A stretch of 8,631 nucleotides of DNA from Methanobrevibacter sp. (GTDB lineage: Archaea > Methanobacteriota > Methanobacteria > Methanobacteriales > Methanobacteriaceae). The notes under the pieces were generated by a model. It made no database searches and had not been told where the DNA came from. It saw only the letters and a list, made by a program, of their open reading frames with translations. The stretch is taken from assembly GCA_031289975.1 (NCBI GenBank), contig JAITOM010000324.1, positions 1-8,631 of the forward strand. Reading direction: 5' to 3'. Position 1 is the first letter of the stretch; every line of letters begins with the position of its first letter. Below are positions 6,097 through 8,631 of the stretch, piece after piece. A program made the position numbers and the translations under genes.

Positions 6097-6234
6097 TAGT
6101 GTTTTACCAAACTTTTATAACATTTTTTAAATTATATTTATAAAAATCATTAAATTTTAATATAAATGAATTTAAAAGAATATTAATAAAGTTTATAAAT
6201 ATCAGGCATGTTATAAATTTTAGGTAAAGCACTA
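6097..6234. mobile_element. 138-bp MITE-like element, family 2 copy B
   Basis: It has the same length and orientation as 5437-5574, with about 94% identity by eye. It begins TAGTGTTTTACC and ends GGTAAAGCACTA, with TA immediately outside both ends, as expected for an element that duplicates a TA target, though A/T-rich flanks make this weak. It sits between the convergent ends of the SMR gene and comD, about 100 bases past the comD stop. The rest of 6036-6336 is A/T-rich with no gene seen. Confidence 0.82.
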
Positions 6235-6336
6235 TAATTCATTTTTATCAAACTTTTCATCTTAAACTGTATCTTGCTAAAATTTAGTAATAAAATATAT
6301 GTATTTCTTAAATCATGAATAAAATATTTTTAGATA

Positions 6337-6831
6337 TTACCAATAACTTATTTCAAAAAGAAATGCAATTGGAGATTTTTTTGATGATGAAAGATTCCAG
6401 GAGTCTTCAACAAGTTCTTTTGCTTCTTTAGGTGTTTTTGGTTTAAAGTATTGGATTTTTAAAGTGTCCAATAAATCTTCTGTAATTTCACCCATTGGTA
6501 CTTGACCAATTATTGGCTCTCCTTTTGTGCCTCTATGGCTTATTATCATTATTAATGGTAGTGAGTAAAGTTGAAATAAGGAACTTAATCCATTGACAGA
6601 ATTTCCAATACCAGAATTTTGCATTAAAATAGCTGTCTTCTTTTTACCAAGAAACGCTCCAGCACATATTCCAATCCCTTCCTCTTCTCTTGTAATGGGA
6701 ATGTGTTGAATTTCTTCATCCTTTTCAACCAATTCAATTAGCTTTGCAAGATTAATACAAGGTAGGGAAACTATAAAATCTATTCCTGCATTTTTTAATC
6801 CTTGATAAATGGATTCACTACTATCTAACAT
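6337..6831 (-). CDS. comD: Sulfopyruvate decarboxylase, alpha subunit
   Basis: Coenzyme M biosynthesis: with the beta subunit ComE it decarboxylates 3-sulfopyruvate to sulfoacetaldehyde using thiamine diphosphate. The 164 residues match the ComD length (about 165-170) and form the pyrimidine-binding domain of the enzyme. Visible motifs are DFIVSLPCINL (18-28), the TREEEGIGICAGA block (48-60) with the glutamate that activates the cofactor, ILMQNSGIGNSVNGLSSL (68-85), ISHRG (97-101), QVPMG (110-114) and the FKPKTPKEA block (129-137). The protein ends in YW, as I recall for the Methanocaldococcus protein. It lies 59 bases after comC on the same strand, suggesting one operon. No good ribosome site precedes the ATG. 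ComE, which carries the diphosphate-binding half and is needed for activity, is not next to it. Confidence 0.93.
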   Translation of the reverse strand: MLDSSESIYQGLKNAGIDFIVSLPCINLAKLIELVEKDEEIQHIPITREEEGIGICAGAFLGKKKTAILMQNSGIGNSVNGLSSLFQLYSLPLIMIISHRGTKGEPIIGQVPMGEITEDLLDTLKIQYFKPKTPKEAKELVEDSWNLSSSKKSPIAFLFEISYW

Positions 6832-6890
6832 TATATCATTAAATTGTTAATCTTCTATAAATTCATAATATTTAATGGGTGATGATCTCT

Positions 6891-7922
6891 TTACTCTTCA
6901 ATAATAAAATCATCAATATTAATATCTAAATTCTCACAAATTTCTTTTAGTTTTTCATATAAAACTTTATCTATGTTAAGACCTTCTTTTCTAAAGTTAT
7001 CCATTTTTTTTGTTTCGATATCTCCAGGAATTATTGTTCCAGGCTCACTTGTTCTAAGTTCATTGATGAAACTTTCAGTTTCTTTCTTAAATTCAGTAAT
7101 ACCAACAAATTTATCAGGGTCAATAGCTACAAATAAATCTCCTTTAGTACAGTTTTCCTTACATGTTGCTGTACCTTTAACCTGCTTTCCATAAGCTGCA
7201 CCTACCAAAGGACCTGTTAAGATCTCTATTATAAAAGCTAAAGAATATCCTTTATGCCCACCGAATGGTAAAATTGAACCTTCCAAAGCTTTATTTGGAT
7301 CTATTGTAGGATTACCATCACTGTCCAATGCAAGACCCTCAGGAATTTTTTCTCCTTTTCTTGAAGCTTCCAATAATTTTCCTCTTGCAGTTGCTGATGT
7401 TGCCATGTCCACTGAAATATAATTATTTCCAGGAACACCAATAGCTATTGGATTTGTTCCAATTATTGGTTCTTTTCCTCCGAGTGGAGCTATTGCAGGT
7501 TCTGTATTAGCTATTACAAATCCTATTACTCCATTTTTAATAGCTAAATCAGAATAAAATCCTGTAACTCCAAAATGATTAGAATTATTGGTTCCAACAG
7601 CAGCTATTCCAACTTTTTTAGCTTTTTCAATAGCTATTTTCATAGATTTATAAGCAACAACATGACCAAAGTTATTATTTCCATTTACTAAAGCCATAGC
7701 TTCAGTTTCTCTTTCTATTATTAATTCACCATCAGGATTAATATTATTTAATTCAATACCCATTATATAATTATGGAATCTTCCAAGCCCATGAGAAGTG
7801 AATCCTTTTAAATCAGCATCAAGAGTTGCCTCAGAGACAATCTCAGAATTTTCTTTATTTACTCCTAATTTATCTAACATAGTTAATAAAAGTTTTTTTT
7901 CATTTTCAGCATTTATTTTCAT
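6891..7922 (-). CDS. comC: L-sulfolactate dehydrogenase
   Basis: NAD-dependent oxidation of L-sulfolactate to sulfopyruvate, the step before ComDE in coenzyme M synthesis; it belongs to the LDH2/malate dehydrogenase (YlbC-like) family, distinct from classical malate dehydrogenase. With ATG at 7922 the protein has 343 residues. It keeps SHGLGR with R48 and NHFG with H116, the residues I recall as catalytic in the Methanocaldococcus enzyme. It also keeps IGTNPIA (154-160), the MATSATARGK block and PFGGHKGY with K224. The start at 7922 is preferred over GTG at 7928 because GGTG (7928-7931) sits five bases before it and MKINAENEKKLL matches the usual family N-terminus. The call ComC rather than a generic malate or ureidoglycolate dehydrogenase rests on overall resemblance and on comD immediately downstream. 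Confidence 0.92.
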   Translation of the reverse strand: MKINAENEKKLLLTMLDKLGVNKENSEIVSEATLDADLKGFTSHGLGRFHNYIMGIELNNINPDGELIIERETEAMALVNGNNNFGHVVAYKSMKIAIEKAKKVGIAAVGTNNSNHFGVTGFYSDLAIKNGVIGFVIANTEPAIAPLGGKEPIIGTNPIAIGVPGNNYISVDMATSATARGKLLEASRKGEKIPEGLALDSDGNPTIDPNKALEGSILPFGGHKGYSLAFIIEILTGPLVGAAYGKQVKGTATCKENCTKGDLFVAIDPDKFVGITEFKKETESFINELRTSEPGTIIPGDIETKKMDNFRKEGLNIDKVLYEKLKEICENLDINIDDFIIEE

Positions 7923-7927
7923 GAACA

Positions 7928-7972
7928 CACCAGCTTAATACAGTATAATAACATATAAGAGTGTTATATTAT
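7928..7972 (-). promoter_or_regulatory. comC promoter, dyad and ribosome site
   Basis: Read on the minus strand, an A/T-rich TATA-like stretch (ATAATATAA, about 7965-7973) lies about 45 bases before the ATG at 7922, leaving room for a leader of about 20 bases that holds the GGTG ribosome site (7928-7931). The half-sites ATAACA (7948-7953) and TGTTAT (7962-7967) form a dyad with an 8-base spacer. The plus-strand 11-mer TGTTATATTAT (7962-7972) is identical to 890-900 in the importer promoter. Confidence 0.45.
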
Positions 7973-8010
7973 CCTATGACCCTAATTAATCATGATACCA
8001 AATAAATTAT

Positions 8011-8024
8011 TAAATAATTATTTA
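8011..8024. other. Perfect 14-bp palindrome
   Basis: TAAATAATTATTTA is fully self-complementary and lies between comC and the element at 8069. Being all A/T, it may be chance; it could also belong to a comC upstream control region. Confidence 0.35.
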
Positions 8025-8068
8025 TAGTGATTTTGATAAAGTTCTTAATAAATAACTTTTTTAAAAAT

Positions 8069-8210
8069 GGCATTGTAAAAATGGGATGGAAATTTAAGAT
8101 CTATAATTTGGTTTTTAGGCAGAAAACATTTAGATCATATACATATCATCAAAATTAGCTTCATTTCTTAATTTTTCATTTCCGAAAATCCATCCTCTTT
8201 TTACAGTGCC
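8069..8210. mobile_element. MITE-like foldback element, family 1 copy 2
   Basis: This 142-bp non-coding unit starts GGCATTGTAAAAATGGGATGG and ends in the inverse of GGCACTGTAAAAAGAGGATGG; its two ends match at 19 of the first 22 positions. Its right end, inverted, is identical over 22 bases to the left end of copy 1 (5177), and the interiors are recognisably related and in the same orientation. The central palindrome is decayed (CATATACATAT). The flanking eight bases (TTAAAAAT and GTATTTAT) do not match, so the target duplication has been lost or one end has recombined. Confidence 0.82.
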
Positions 8211-8313
8211 GTATTTATTGAGTTTAAAGAGGTTTTCACAAGTAACATATTGGTAGAATCTAAGCTCTTTAAATGACTAAAAATATTTAATCGTATAATA
8301 AATATTTGAGATT

Positions 8314-8631
8314 TTAAGTATTTGAAATTAGATTTTTCAGTTTTTCAAATGATAATTCAGTTATTTCACTAATTTCTTCCAAAGAAAAGCCTTTATTTTT
8401 TAATTTTAAAGCAAAATTATTCCTTTCTTCTTCTTTACCTTCTTTTTTACCTTTTTCTTCAGCTTCTTTTTTCGCTGTTTCTATTCTGATTTGTTCATCC
8501 ATTTGTCTCTTTTCAACTTCTATTTTTAAAATTTCCGCTTCTTGACTTTTTGAAATCATATTTTTAGCCTCCTCTATTTCTTTTATTAAACTATCTTCAC
8601 TAATCAACTGTTTAAGTTCATCATCAGTTAA
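8314..8631 (-). CDS. Rpn-family recombination-promoting nuclease / PD-(D/E)XK transposase, C-terminal part
   Basis: The frame is open through the right edge, so only the last 105 residues are present and the catalytic PD-(D/E)XK domain lies outside. What is visible is the typical tail of this family: a long charged helix rich in Glu and Lys (ISKSQEAEILKIEVEKRQMD onward, likely coiled coil), a GKKEGKEEE hinge, then a small helical module (KNKGFSLEEISEITELSFEKL) like the helix-turn-helix end of Rpn proteins. Family members promote RecA-independent recombination or act as mobile nucleases, and are common in low-GC gut microbes. The gene end is about 100 bases from the element at 8069-8210. The family is inferred from the tail alone. 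Confidence 0.72.
   Translation of the reverse strand, partial: LTDDELKQLISEDSLIKEIEEAKNMISKSQEAEILKIEVEKRQMDEQIRIETAKKEAEEKGKKEGKEEERNNFALKLKNKGFSLEEISEITELSFEKLKNLISNT

Noticed and set aside
6240..6336. Remnant of comE downstream of comD
   Set aside because: Short minus-strand frames here (for example MKSLIKMNYS) run into the mobile element and do not resemble ComE.
6973..7194. Plus-strand open frame inside comC
   Set aside because: It is antisense to a well-conserved enzyme gene and has no ribosome site or recognisable protein features.
8061..8218. 8-bp target duplication around family 1 copy 2
   Set aside because: The flanking octamers TTAAAAAT and GTATTTAT do not match, directly or shifted.
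8605..8607. TTG as a true start of the right-edge minus-strand gene
   Set aside because: The frame continues open to the window edge and the protein resembles only the tail of Rpn-family members, so it is a partial gene.
1..8631. tRNA, rRNA or known riboswitch
   Set aside because: Reading both strands by eye showed no GC-rich cloverleaf-like block or conserved RNA motif; spacers are uniformly A/T-rich.

Overview
This AT-rich window looks like a gut or rumen methanogenic archaeon, most likely Methanobrevibacter. The reasons are the coenzyme M biosynthesis genes comC and comD, a superoxide reductase, archaeal TATA-like boxes, GGAGG or GGTG ribosome sites and very A+T-rich spacers. The genus is inferred; no marker gene is present.

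Layout. 183-554 encodes a superoxide reductase of the desulfoferrodoxin family. 555-1021 is a low-complexity spacer whose right half is a dense regulatory region. 1022-4651 is an apparent four-gene operon for an ABC importer of the nitrate/sulfonate/taurine type: binding protein, ATPase and two related but unequal permeases. The first permease seems to start at a non-canonical ATT just after a very strong ribosome site. 4789-5040 encodes a small membrane-anchored Cys/His-rich protein of unknown function. 5041-5699 is mostly non-coding and holds two different small mobile elements. 5700-6035 encodes an EmrE-like SMR efflux protein, bracketed by two direct copies of a 138-bp element. On the minus strand, comC (6891-7922) and comD (6337-6831) form a probable two-gene operon for the sulfolactate to sulfoacetaldehyde steps of coenzyme M synthesis; comE, the usual partner of comD, is absent from the window. 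A second copy of the 5177-5320 element lies at 8069-8210. The C-terminal part of an Rpn-family nuclease/transposase runs off the right edge on the minus strand.

How it fits together. A sulfonate-type importer lies close to two genes that process C3/C2 sulfonates on the way to coenzyme M (2-mercaptoethanesulfonate). The importer and comC promoters share an 11-mer and TAACA/TGTTA half-sites. The simplest hypothesis is that the importer brings in coenzyme M or a related sulfonate and is co-regulated with synthesis; this is inference. The stretch from 5177 to the right edge, with two MITE-like families and an Rpn gene, looks like a rearrangement-prone accessory region.
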